In this document: piece after piece, positions 27,857 to 36,266 of the stretch
Layout: every line of letters begins with the position of its first letter
How positions within the stretch are numbered: position 1 is the stretch's first letter
Source of the DNA: Aequorivita sublithincola DSM 14238
GTDB taxonomy: Bacteria; Bacteroidota; Bacteroidia; Flavobacteriales; Flavobacteriaceae
DNA length: 64,000 nt
NCBI RefSeq assembly: GCF_000265385.1
Contig: NC_018013.1
Span: 3,330,501-3,394,500 of the forward strand
Direction: 5' to 3'
Position numbers and translations under genes: made by a program
Notes under the pieces: generated by a model
Told to the model about the DNA's origin: nothing
Seen by the model: the letters and a program-made list of their open reading frames with translations, nothing else
Databases searched by the model: none

Positions 27857-28108
27857 ATGGCAAGGTCAGGAAACGAAGAGCAGAAGCTTAATAAAAAAAT
27901 TTCTTTAAGAATTAAAGAACTTAGAGAGAAAATAGAACCAGTCCAGTCTAAATTTGCAAAAGATCATTTCATCGATAGGCAATTATTAAGCAGATGGGAG
28001 AACACAAATGATGATAGAGGTATTTCTATTCATACTATCCTTAAGTTTTGCAAAATGATAAATATTAGCTTAAAAGAATTTTTTGATGATGATTTGTTTG
28101 CTAAATAA
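27857..28108 (+). CDS. XRE-family helix-turn-helix protein
   Basis: 83 residues, essentially one HTH_3 domain: KKISLRIKELREKI, recognition region QLLSRWENTNDDRGISIHTI and the closing helix FCKMINISLKEFF. Typical of control proteins of restriction-modification and other defence loci. It is the first gene of the AT-rich defence island and is preceded by a perfect inverted repeat. It may repress its own promoter and perhaps the operon beginning 355 bases downstream. The start is the only ATG in the right place. Confidence 0.82.
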   Translation: MARSGNEEQKLNKKISLRIKELREKIEPVQSKFAKDHFIDRQLLSRWENTNDDRGISIHTILKFCKMINISLKEFFDDDLFAK

Positions 28109-28112
28109 TTTA

Positions 28113-28385
28113 CTAGTCTTTATTTAAATCAGTTAAAATCCAATATCTCTCCAATAGTTTTTCTTCTTCTAAAGCAATCAGATTAAATAGTTTTTTCTTC
28201 GATATATTATATTCTACCTCTACAAAAAATTTAAATATCGTATATAATACATAACGAGTTTCTCCTTTTAAATAATAGTCTACGAAGTCTCCTTTTGTAA
28301 AAACGAGGTCATATTTATTGTGTTGAGTATGCTTATTAAGTGAGGCCAGTTGGTTTTTTAAGCTTTTTCCCTGTTCTATTGTATT
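28113..28385 (-). pseudogene. 3' remnant of an unidentified gene
   Basis: An open minus-strand frame of about 90 codons between stops (28386-28388 and 28113-28115) without any good start codon. The deduced sequence looks genuinely coding (segments FTKGDFVDYYLKGETRYVLY, FKFFVEVEYNISKKKLFNLI and ALEEEKLLERYWILTDL) but I do not recognise the family. It is cut off at its 5' end just where the AbiE promoter region begins, so it is probably the leftover of a gene disrupted when the defence operon was inserted. Confidence 0.5.
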
Positions 28386-28414
28386 CTATTAATAATTAGA
28401 AACTATTATTAATT

Positions 28415-28442
28415 TTTGGCAAATAATTTGTAATTTGCCAAA
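28415..28442. promoter_or_regulatory. Inverted repeat in the promoter of the AbiE operon
   Basis: TTTGGCAAAT (28415-28424) and ATTTGCCAAA (28433-28442) with an 8-base spacer. It ends 21 bases before the antitoxin start. AbiEi-type antitoxins bind inverted repeats to repress their operon, so this is the probable operator. Confidence 0.65.
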
Positions 28443-28463
28443 GTTTAATCAACAAAAAACATC

Positions 28464-29195
28464 TTGTTCAACATATTAAAAGAAAATATTCAAGATTATT
28501 TTATAGGGCAGTCCACCATTGAAAAAGACAAATTGGTGGCAAATATTTTATTGAATTTTCCTGAATTAAAAGAAAGTTCCATTAATGTTTATCTCTCGCT
28601 TTTAAAAAAAGAAGGAGTTATCCAAAATCCTTCTAGAGGTATTTATGCCCTTGAGGAAATGAACTCATATATTCCAACTATTGATATTAAGCAAAAGCGA
28701 TTATTCAGAAAAATAAAGAAAGACCTTCCGTTTATTGATTTTTGCATTTGGAACACCAAATGGCTAAATGAATTTATGTTACATCAACCTTTTAAATATT
28801 ATACAGTTTTGGAGATTGAAAAGGATGCTATAGAGCCTGTTTTTTACTTATTAAAAGAACAAGGAAAGCCTGTATTTTTAGAACCTGATGCAGATACTTT
28901 TGATTTGTATATCAACAACAGTGAGGATGTTATTATTTTAAAACAACTAATTACTGAATCACCTCTCCAAGAAATTGAAAATATTCTAATCCCCACCTTG
29001 GAAAAGTTATTGGTAGATATGACTATAGATACAAATTTATATTCTGCACAACAGGGGGAGATAAAATTAATTTTTACTTCCGCATTTGAAAAATATACGG
29101 TCAACAAAAACAGAATGAAACGATACTCCTATAGACGTAATCGAGAAAATGAAATAGAGAAACTAACAAATTTAACTTTGGCAAATATTGCTTGA
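28464..29195 (+). CDS. AbiEi-like antitoxin (DUF6577 type) of a type IV toxin-antitoxin pair
   Basis: 243 residues starting at TTG 28464; a stop codon lies in frame 18 bases before, so no ATG start exists. The N-terminal winged-helix part (SSINVYLSLLKKEGVIQNPS, then RGIYAL) is the DNA-binding antitoxin domain, followed by the DUF6577 body (FIDFCIWNTKWLNEFMLHQP). It is directly followed by an AbiEii nucleotidyltransferase. In AbiE systems the antitoxin represses the operon through inverted repeats and neutralises the toxin without protein contact. Here one inverted repeat precedes the gene and a second overlaps its stop codon. Confidence 0.83.
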   Translation: MFNILKENIQDYFIGQSTIEKDKLVANILLNFPELKESSINVYLSLLKKEGVIQNPSRGIYALEEMNSYIPTIDIKQKRLFRKIKKDLPFIDFCIWNTKWLNEFMLHQPFKYYTVLEIEKDAIEPVFYLLKEQGKPVFLEPDADTFDLYINNSEDVIILKQLITESPLQEIENILIPTLEKLLVDMTIDTNLYSAQQGEIKLIFTSAFEKYTVNKNRMKRYSYRRNRENEIEKLTNLTLANIA

Positions 29196-29206
29196 TTTTG
29201 CCAAAA
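29177..29206. promoter_or_regulatory. Second copy of the AbiE inverted repeat, across the antitoxin stop codon
   Basis: TTTGGCAAAT (29177-29186) facing TTTTGCCAAA (29196-29205). It repeats the motif of 28415-28442 almost exactly, covers the TGA at 29193-29195 and lies just before the toxin start at 29218. It may allow separate repression of the toxin and downstream genes. Confidence 0.6.
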
Positions 29207-29217
29207 CTTAATTATTA

Positions 29218-30588
29218 ATGATATTATCATCAACATATAGTCGGAACTGGATTTATGAAGTCGAAAGAAATTTAGGAAAAAAGAAAATTGATCCAAAATT
29301 GATTGAGAAAGTTATCTATGCGCTAGCCTTTTTAGAACAACTAAAAGTAAACGGGTTAGACTTTATCTTTAAAGGAGGAACAGCATTATTGTTGGCTACT
29401 GAAGAGCCAAAGCGATTTTCTATTGATATAGATATTATTACAGAACAAACCCAGGGAGAAATAGAAGCAGTTATTGAAAAAATAAGTAAAGTCGAAATTT
29501 TCACCCATTGGGAAAGTGACAATGATAGAAAACATACACCAGATGCTCCTGTGAGTCATTATAAAATGTTTTATACAAGTAATGTAGATGGTAATATAGA
29601 GCCTATATTGTTAGATATACTTCACACTGCCAATCCTTATCCTGAGGTAAGGGAAATTCCTGTAGCACATAATTGGATTCAAACTTCTGGTCAAGTTGTG
29701 ACAGTTCAAATGCCAACTTTTGATGCCATATTAGGAGATAAGCTTACTGCCTTTGCTCCTAAGACTACAGGTATTTTATATAGTAAGGAAAGACCTGTAG
29801 AAATTATAAAACAATTGTTTGATATCGCTTTTTTAGTGGACAATATTTCTAACTTGGAAATTGTCAAAAAAAGCTATAATACAGTAGTAGAAGAGGAAAT
29901 CAAGTATAGAAAACTGAAAGTAGAGACTATTGATGTTTTAAAAGACACTCAAGAAGCCTGTCTTGTTTTAGCGTCTAGAGATACGAAATCGGCTGAGTTT
30001 CAAAATTTACAATTAGGAATTAGCAATTTTACAAATTTCACCATTATAAGCTTCAACTTAGAAGAAGCAATTTCGGCTAGCGCGAAAGCGGCTTATCTTG
30101 CCGAAATTTTGAAAAACAAGGGAATAATAAGTTTGGAAAAATTTAATAATCCATTACAAATTAAAGATTGGCTAATAGAAGAGGAGCAATTCAATAAATT
30201 AAACAAGCTTAAGAAAAGTAATCCTGAAGCGTTTTTTTATTGGTATAAGGCGGTTTCATTGTTTCTTGAAAATAATGTTGTGTTAACTAATCAAGAAATT
30301 AAATCTTTCGAAGAAGCATCAGAGTATTATAGATATAGAAAAGAAAAATTTCCTAGTGAAGAGGCTATGCTTAAAATTAGAGAAAAACTAGATAGCAGTA
30401 ATAAATTTGAAAGTTTTAGTACTGACGAATTAAAATATATGAAAAAAATTATAGATGAGAACATTGAATATGTTACCAAAAAAGGTTATGAAGGTTTATC
30501 TCAAGATTTTCTTATTTCAAGAAAACAAGAAATACTAAAACCGCTGTTTGAAATTAGAATAAAAATTAAAAGCATGCAAAATGTCTGA
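29218..30588 (+). CDS. AbiEii/AbiGii-type nucleotidyltransferase toxin
   Basis: 456 residues. The nucleotidyltransferase core is FIFKGGTALLLATEEPKRFS followed by IDIDII, that is, the KGGT nucleotide-binding turn and the paired aspartates. AbiEii toxins modify tRNA or bind GTP and arrest growth, aborting phage infection. This protein is longer than the ~300-residue standard, with about 150 extra C-terminal residues forming charged helices. Its last 8 bases overlap the start of the kinase-like gene, so toxin and the following genes are co-translated. Confidence 0.86.
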   Translation: MILSSTYSRNWIYEVERNLGKKKIDPKLIEKVIYALAFLEQLKVNGLDFIFKGGTALLLATEEPKRFSIDIDIITEQTQGEIEAVIEKISKVEIFTHWESDNDRKHTPDAPVSHYKMFYTSNVDGNIEPILLDILHTANPYPEVREIPVAHNWIQTSGQVVTVQMPTFDAILGDKLTAFAPKTTGILYSKERPVEIIKQLFDIAFLVDNISNLEIVKKSYNTVVEEEIKYRKLKVETIDVLKDTQEACLVLASRDTKSAEFQNLQLGISNFTNFTIISFNLEEAISASAKAAYLAEILKNKGIISLEKFNNPLQIKDWLIEEEQFNKLNKLKKSNPEAFFYWYKAVSLFLENNVVLTNQEIKSFEEASEYYRYRKEKFPSEEAMLKIREKLDSSNKFESFSTDELKYMKKIIDENIEYVTKKGYEGLSQDFLISRKQEILKPLFEIRIKIKSMQNV

Positions 30589-33040
30589 AATATCATTTAA
30601 AGTATCCGCTAGGACTGCTAGGCTTATTGGTAGAGAAAATATTGCAAATTCAAAAGGAGCAATAATTGAACTTGTCAAGAATGGATATGATGCAGATAGT
30701 GATATCAGCATTGTTTATTTCGACAATGAATATTCTCCAATTATCAATGAAATAAGTGATGATTATTACAATACTCTTTTAAGGAAAGGTATTGACAAAA
30801 CTGTTTTAAACAATGTATACGAATCAAAAAGCGGAATGTTTATTATTAAGGAAGAATTGGACCAAGAAGCTAGAAATTTGCTTAAAAAAGCCCTGAATAA
30901 ACTTAATTGTCTTTATATAATAGATTCTGGCGAAGGAATGACGCAAAATATCATTAGGGATTATTGGATGACAATAGGTACGGATCATAAAGCTATTGAC
31001 GTATTTACTAATTCTGGAAAAGTTAAATCAGGTGCTAAAGGCATAGGGCGATTTGCTTTAGATCGATTAGGTGGAAAATGTGAAATGATAACGGTATATA
31101 ATCCAGAAAATCATGAACCAGATACAGATGAAAGTGGAAATCTTTCAAATTTTAATGGTTACAATTGGAAAGTGAATTGGGAAGATTTTGAAGGTGATTT
31201 CAAAACTATTGATACAGTTAAGGCTGAATTAATTGGAATCGAGTCTAAAACAATTAAAAAAGAAATAGTAAAGGAAATTCCAGAATTGAATTTAGAAAAG
31301 TTAAATACCAAAGTGGATTTTGAATTTGGCACTATTCTCAAAATAACAGATTTACGAGATAATTGGGAAGACTATTACGTAGAACAGGTTTATTCAGACC
31401 TTGAAGTTTTAGTACCACCTAAAGAAAGTGGTGAGTTTCAAATTTTTTTATTTTCAACATTATCTCCTGAAAAATATGGAGAAGTAGTTGGGTCTGTATG
31501 TGATGATTTTGACTATAAACTTATTGCATCGGCAAATGAAAAACAGATAGTCACAATTAAAATTATAAGAGACGAATATGATTTAGATAGAATAGACCCC
31601 GACTTTTTCAAAAGAAATGAAATGCAAAATAAGCCGTATACAAAAGCAGAATTTGAAAAGGGTCATTGGGAGAAAAAAATGACTTTCTCACAACTATTAC
31701 CAGGCTTTTTAGAAAAAGATGAAGAAAAAGTTTTTAATAACATTGGCGTTTTTAATTTTACTTTTTACTATATGAAAAAAGGATATAGTAGCGAAGATGT
31801 TGAAAGATTTTATTATAATTCATTTATGACTAATAATAGAAGGGCATGGTTGGAAAAGTTTGCAGGTGTAAAGTTATTTAGAGATAATTTTAGAGTTCGT
31901 CCTTATGGTGAAGTGAAAAATACATCTTTTGATTGGCTAGATTTAGGTTTACGCAAATCTCAAAATCAAGCAGGTATTGCAAAAGAAGAAGGTGGATGGA
32001 GAGTAGAACCTGAAAATGTTTCTGGAGCGATTAAAATTTCTCGTCTGACTAATGTGAATTTTGAGGATAAATCGAGTAGAGAAGGTCTTCAGGAAAATAA
32101 AACATTCCAAATTTTCAAAAAACTATTAGCAAATATAATTTTAGTATTAGAAGAAGATAGAGCTTATATAGCAAGGGCTATGGATGCATTTTACAAAGAA
32201 AACAATAGCGACGCTATTGATAGAAAAAAAGCCCAAGCTTTAGCTAAATCAATACTGGAAAAAGAGAAAGCGAAAAGAGAAAAGGGGAAAAAGGAAGGTA
32301 AAGACAGTTCTCAAACACAGAATGAAAATCAACCTATTGATTCTATTTCAAATGAGAGTATTGTATTAGCTGAATTAAATAGGGAAAAAGATGAAGAAAT
32401 AGAAAAGCTTAAAGACGAACAGAAAGTATTGAGAGGGCTTGCTAGTAGTGGTATAGTACTGGCCTCTTTTAGCCATGATTTAAGCAAGTTGAATGATGTC
32501 CTTGATTCGAGGGTTGAAAAACTCAAAAAAATTATTGCTGTAAAATTCAATGAAAAAGATTATAAAGATACCGAAGATAGAAAAAACCCATTTGCTCGTC
32601 TTGAAAAAATGAAAAAACAAGATTTGAAACTTCAGAACTGGTTGAAGTTTTCATTAGGAGCTACGAGAAAAGATAAAAGAAAAAGACCTCAAGTATTTCT
32701 TCATAAGTATTTCAAAGATTTAAAGGATGATTGGCAAATAATTCTTGAAAATAGAGCAATTGATTTTGATGTTTCAAGTATTGAAGAAATTGAACTTCGT
32801 GTTTTTGAAATTGAATTTGATAGTATTTTTAATAACCTTTTGGTTAATTCATTTGATGCCTTCAAGAATTCAAAGGAGAATAGAAGTAGAAAAATAAAAA
32901 TAATAGCCAAAGCTACAGAGAAAGAAATCATAATTGAATATTATGATAATGGACCTGGTTTAAGTAAAGACATAGAAAATCCAGAGAAAATTTTTGAACC
33001 GCTATTTACAACAAAAAGAAATGCCTTTACAGGAGAATAA
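30581..33040 (+). CDS. Double-GHKL ATPase / histidine-kinase-like protein, interrupted by an in-frame TAA
   Basis: 819 residues up to the TAA at 33038-33040. N-terminal GHKL (Hsp90/MutL-type) ATPase: N box IIELVKNGYDADS, G1 IIDSGEGM, G2 GAKGIGRFALDRLGG. A middle region of ~400 residues and a charged linker follow, then a HisKA-like helix with His632 (LASFSHDLSKL) and a second ATPase: N box FNNLLVNSFDAF, G1 YYDNGPGL, F box EPLFTTK. The stop falls inside the ATP lid; the remaining G2 box continues in the same frame (33041-33172). A receiver gene follows, as expected for a kinase. Start overlaps the toxin gene by 8 bases. Confidence 0.85.
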   Translation: MSEISFKVSARTARLIGRENIANSKGAIIELVKNGYDADSDISIVYFDNEYSPIINEISDDYYNTLLRKGIDKTVLNNVYESKSGMFIIKEELDQEARNLLKKALNKLNCLYIIDSGEGMTQNIIRDYWMTIGTDHKAIDVFTNSGKVKSGAKGIGRFALDRLGGKCEMITVYNPENHEPDTDESGNLSNFNGYNWKVNWEDFEGDFKTIDTVKAELIGIESKTIKKEIVKEIPELNLEKLNTKVDFEFGTILKITDLRDNWEDYYVEQVYSDLEVLVPPKESGEFQIFLFSTLSPEKYGEVVGSVCDDFDYKLIASANEKQIVTIKIIRDEYDLDRIDPDFFKRNEMQNKPYTKAEFEKGHWEKKMTFSQLLPGFLEKDEEKVFNNIGVFNFTFYYMKKGYSSEDVERFYYNSFMTNNRRAWLEKFAGVKLFRDNFRVRPYGEVKNTSFDWLDLGLRKSQNQAGIAKEEGGWRVEPENVSGAIKISRLTNVNFEDKSSREGLQENKTFQIFKKLLANIILVLEEDRAYIARAMDAFYKENNSDAIDRKKAQALAKSILEKEKAKREKGKKEGKDSSQTQNENQPIDSISNESIVLAELNREKDEEIEKLKDEQKVLRGLASSGIVLASFSHDLSKLNDVLDSRVEKLKKIIAVKFNEKDYKDTEDRKNPFARLEKMKKQDLKLQNWLKFSLGATRKDKRKRPQVFLHKYFKDLKDDWQIILENRAIDFDVSSIEEIELRVFEIEFDSIFNNLLVNSFDAFKNSKENRSRKIKIIAKATEKEIIIEYYDNGPGLSKDIENPEKIFEPLFTTKRNAFTGE

Positions 33041-33172
33041 GAAGGCACTGGATTGGGAATGTGGCTCATTAAATCAATAGTTAAAGAGAATGATGGTAAA
33101 GTATCCCTATTGTATCCAAAAATTGGTTTTGGGATTCGCTTAACTTTTCCAGTTAAATATAAAAGAAAATAA
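33041..33172 (+). pseudogene. In-frame 3' remainder of the kinase-like gene beyond the TAA
   Basis: 43 codons in the same frame as the preceding gene, directly behind TAA, ending at TAA 33170-33172. It encodes EGTGLGMWLIKSIVKENDGK and then a final beta strand (GFGIRLTFPVKYKRK), exactly the missing G2 box and last strand of a histidine-kinase ATPase domain. A full protein would be 863 residues. It is either a recent nonsense mutation (one base, for example AAA to TAA), a sequencing error, or a read-through site. It has no start codon of its own. Confidence 0.8.
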
Positions 33173-33174
33173 TT

Positions 33175-33846
33175 ATGTATAAACTTTTATTCATTGATGA
33201 AGAGCTTGATGATATTGAAGACTTTAAAGACTATATCGAAGAAAAAGATCTTGAGGATTTATTTGAGGTTAAATCAATATATCCATTAGACAATCTTGAG
33301 GATATGATAGAAGAGATTATTAGTATATATCCAGATGCGATTGTGACGGATTTTATGCTAAATGAAATAAAAACTAGCATAAAATACAATGTTCCTTATA
33401 ATGGAACACAGTTAGTCAAAACTTTTTTAGAAATCAGGGAAGATTTTCCTTGCTTTGTTTTAACGTCTTTTGATGATCAAGCTGTAAGTGAGAGTGATGA
33501 TGTTAATATCGTATATATAAAAGGAATTTTACATGGTTCGGAAAAAGGAACAAAAGCTAAAGCAAATTTTGTTGACAGGGTTAAAAATCAAATTATACAT
33601 TATCAAATAAAACTTGAGAAGGCAGAGACTCGTCTTATTGAACTAATTACAAAATCAGAAAAAGATATACTTGATGCCCCAGAAAAGGATGAATTATTAA
33701 AGCTTGATTCATTGATAGAAAACGCATTGGATAAAAAAAGTAATATTTCTAGAATTGCAAAATTAGAAATGCAATCTGAGCCATTATCGGAATTGCTGAA
33801 TAAAGTCGATGAGTTAACTAAATCACTTAAGGATAGTAATGAGTAA
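33175..33846 (+). CDS. Stand-alone receiver-domain protein with C-terminal coiled coil
   Basis: 223 residues starting 3 bases after the kinase frame ends. The N-terminal part has the full receiver set: acidic pair Asp8/Glu9 (LLFIDEELDD), phosphoacceptor Asp59 (AIVTDFMLNE), Thr97 (CFVLTSFDD) and Lys116 (IVYIKG). A longer than usual loop follows the aspartate. The C-terminal ~100 residues are charged helices with heptad character and no DNA-binding domain, so the output is probably protein-protein contact. Placed right behind a histidine-kinase-like gene, it should be that protein's phosphorelay partner. Its end overlaps the HNH gene by 8 bases. Confidence 0.75.
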   Translation: MYKLLFIDEELDDIEDFKDYIEEKDLEDLFEVKSIYPLDNLEDMIEEIISIYPDAIVTDFMLNEIKTSIKYNVPYNGTQLVKTFLEIREDFPCFVLTSFDDQAVSESDDVNIVYIKGILHGSEKGTKAKANFVDRVKNQIIHYQIKLEKAETRLIELITKSEKDILDAPEKDELLKLDSLIENALDKKSNISRIAKLEMQSEPLSELLNKVDELTKSLKDSNE

Positions 33847-34399
33847 ACTCCCTTTTAGAAAAAAAGAAGAAATCCCTGAAAGACTTTATAAAGGGAGGGA
33901 ATATGCGGACTATCGTAAATACAAGTCTTTTTTAAGAGAAGATTTTAAAATGAAGTGTGGGTATACAGGATGCATAGACCATTGGTTTGGCGGGACCGTT
34001 TCATTCCAAATAGATCATTTTTTACCCCAGTCAATACATCCACACTTAAAAACGAAATATTCAAATCTTATATATTCTTGTTCTTATGTGAATAGAGCAA
34101 AAAGCAATGATGATGGAAATTATCTTGATCCTTGCAATACTGATTATAATATACATTTTTATAGAAATCAAAAAGGAGAAATTCTTCCCGTCCAATCATC
34201 AGCTAAGGCAGTTTATATGCATAAAAAATTGAAATTATATTTAAGTAGGTATAGTATAATTTGGACATTAGAACAATTAGAAAATCGAATGTATGAACTT
34301 CAAGTATTGATTGAACGAACTAATAATGCAAAAGCAAAAGACTTATTTGTTGAAGTAGGAATGAAATATAACAATTTTAAAAAATATTTGAGAGCTTAA
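33839..34399 (+). CDS. HNH endonuclease
   Basis: 186 residues, all basic-helical around one HNH core: CGYTGC (Cys40, Cys45), the catalytic QIDHFLPQS (Asp59-His60) and YSNLIYSCSYVNRAKSN, where the usual second CxxC reads CSYV, so one zinc cysteine is lost or replaced. The catalytic residues are present, so it is likely an active non-specific or site-specific DNA nuclease. It overlaps the receiver gene (ATGAGTAA) and precedes the methyltransferase gene by 10 bases. It is the obvious cleavage partner for the methyltransferase, or an effector fired by the receiver protein. Confidence 0.8.
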   Translation: MSKLPFRKKEEIPERLYKGREYADYRKYKSFLREDFKMKCGYTGCIDHWFGGTVSFQIDHFLPQSIHPHLKTKYSNLIYSCSYVNRAKSNDDGNYLDPCNTDYNIHFYRNQKGEILPVQSSAKAVYMHKKLKLYLSRYSIIWTLEQLENRMYELQVLIERTNNAKAKDLFVEVGMKYNNFKKYLRA

Positions 34400-34409
34400 C
34401 TTTTATAAA

Positions 34410-36242
34410 ATGAATAAAGCTATTTTTAAATATTTAGAAACTCATTATACTGATCCTAATAATATTGATAGGTTAGTGGTTTCCAATTTCATTTATTCAA
34501 ACAATCTTGAAGATACAAAAAATGAATTTATAAAGGAATATTTAATTAGGGTAGACTCCTCGGACTTTAAAGAACTTGAAAAATTTATGGTAGTCCATAA
34601 AATATCTGATTTTGAAAATCTTATACAGATTTTTGAGTTCGTCATTTCTCCCTTGGATAAAATTGTTACAGGAGCAATTTATACCCCGGAACATATAAGA
34701 AATTATATAGTTAACAATTTATTTCAAAATCTAGATGATTTATATAATATAAATGTTTGTGATCCTGCTTGTGGATGTGCCTCTTTTTTGTTGACCGCAG
34801 CAGATTGGTTACATAAAAAAACAAATAAGCCATTTAAGCTCATTTTTGAAGAAAATTTGTTTGGACTGGATATTCAAAAGTATTCTACTTTAAGATCAAA
34901 ATTGGTCTTAATTCTTTTTTCATTATCTAAAGGTGAAGATAACGTGAATATCAATTTTAACCTATTCACAGGTAACGCATTAAATTTTGATTGGGCTGAA
35001 CATATTATAGATTTTAATGGATTTAAAGCGGTTATTGGTAACCCACCATACGTGTGTTCTCGAAATATTGATGAAGATTCTAAATTGCTTTTAAAAAATT
35101 GGTCGGTTTGTTCAACTGGTCATCCAGATTTATATATACCTTTTTTTGAAATTGGTTTATCCATACTTCATAATAAAGGTAGATTAGGCTATATAACTAT
35201 GAATACTTTCTTCAAAAGTGTAAATGGAAGAGCTTTGAGAGAATATTTTAAAAACAGGAAACAACAAATTACAATTTTGGATTTTGGTAGTGAGCAAGTT
35301 TTTAGCTCAAAATCTACATATACCTGTCTTTGTTTTATATCTAACGCTAAGCAGGATTACATTGAATTTTTGAAATTGAATCCACAAAAACTGCAAACTG
35401 ATCAAACAATAACTTTAAATAGGATTCTATATTCAAAGTTAGATAGTTTCAATGGTTGGAATTTACAAAATACTGATGTGATTAATAAAATTGAATCAAT
35501 AGGAACACCTTTGGGCGAAAAATTTAGAACAAGAAATGGCATAGCCACTTTGAAAAATAATATATATATATTTTCACCAATATCAGAAGATGAAGATTAT
35601 TACTATTTAAATAATGACACAGTTTATGCAATAGAAAAAGGTATTTGTACAGATATCATAAATCCAAACAAGTTAAAGAAGGCAGGTATTACTGAAAAGA
35701 TTAAACAAAAAATTATTTTGCCATATAAGCGTACAATGACAAACGTCGAAATAATAGATGAGAAATCATTTAGAATTAATTTCCCGATGGCTTATAAATA
35801 TTTAAAATCAAAAAAAACTATTTTGGCAACTAGAGATAAAGGAAATGGAAATTATGAAAAGTGGTATGCATTCGGTCGTAACCAGTCTTTAGAAAAAATG
35901 AAGAATAAACTTTTCTTTCCTCATATCACTTCAAATATTCCGAATTACTTAATAAATAATGACGAAAATTTGCTTTTTTATAATGGCTTAGCATTAGTTG
36001 CCCAGAATCAAAAAGATTTAGAGTTTATGAAAAAAATCATGAGCTCTAGAATATTCTGGTTTTATGTAACACAAACTAGCAAACCATATGGATCAGGCTA
36101 TTATTCTTTAAGTAGAACATACATCAAAAATTTTGGTTTTTATGATTTTAATGAAGACGAAATTGATTTAATTATAAAAGAAGATAATCAAGAATGGTTA
36201 AATCAATTTATTGAATCGAAGTATGAAATAGAGTTGTCTTAA
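34410..36242 (+). CDS. Eco57I-class N6-adenine DNA methyltransferase
   Basis: 610 residues. Motif X (TGAIYTPEHIRNYIV, about 88-101), motif I DPACGCASF (118-126, the usual GSG changed to GCA), the motif IV NPPY at 211-214 (AVIGNPPYV) for adenine N6 methylation, and a C-terminal target-recognition region of TaqI type (about 340-600, ending SGYYSLSRTYIKNFGF). There is no nuclease domain as in type IIG enzymes, so cleavage must come from a partner such as the HNH protein upstream. The ~80 N-terminal residues are an extra helical domain. Confidence 0.88.
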   Translation: MNKAIFKYLETHYTDPNNIDRLVVSNFIYSNNLEDTKNEFIKEYLIRVDSSDFKELEKFMVVHKISDFENLIQIFEFVISPLDKIVTGAIYTPEHIRNYIVNNLFQNLDDLYNINVCDPACGCASFLLTAADWLHKKTNKPFKLIFEENLFGLDIQKYSTLRSKLVLILFSLSKGEDNVNINFNLFTGNALNFDWAEHIIDFNGFKAVIGNPPYVCSRNIDEDSKLLLKNWSVCSTGHPDLYIPFFEIGLSILHNKGRLGYITMNTFFKSVNGRALREYFKNRKQQITILDFGSEQVFSSKSTYTCLCFISNAKQDYIEFLKLNPQKLQTDQTITLNRILYSKLDSFNGWNLQNTDVINKIESIGTPLGEKFRTRNGIATLKNNIYIFSPISEDEDYYYLNNDTVYAIEKGICTDIINPNKLKKAGITEKIKQKIILPYKRTMTNVEIIDEKSFRINFPMAYKYLKSKKTILATRDKGNGNYEKWYAFGRNQSLEKMKNKLFFPHITSNIPNYLINNDENLLFYNGLALVAQNQKDLEFMKKIMSSRIFWFYVTQTSKPYGSGYYSLSRTYIKNFGFYDFNEDEIDLIIKEDNQEWLNQFIESKYEIELS

Positions 36243-36266
36243 AATATGTTATTCTAAACCAAATAA

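Noticed and set aside
34410..36242. Type IIG restriction enzyme (fused nuclease-methyltransferase)
   Set aside because: The protein has no PD-(D/E)xK or other nuclease motif in its N-terminal ~90 residues; only the methyltransferase and a target-recognition region are visible.
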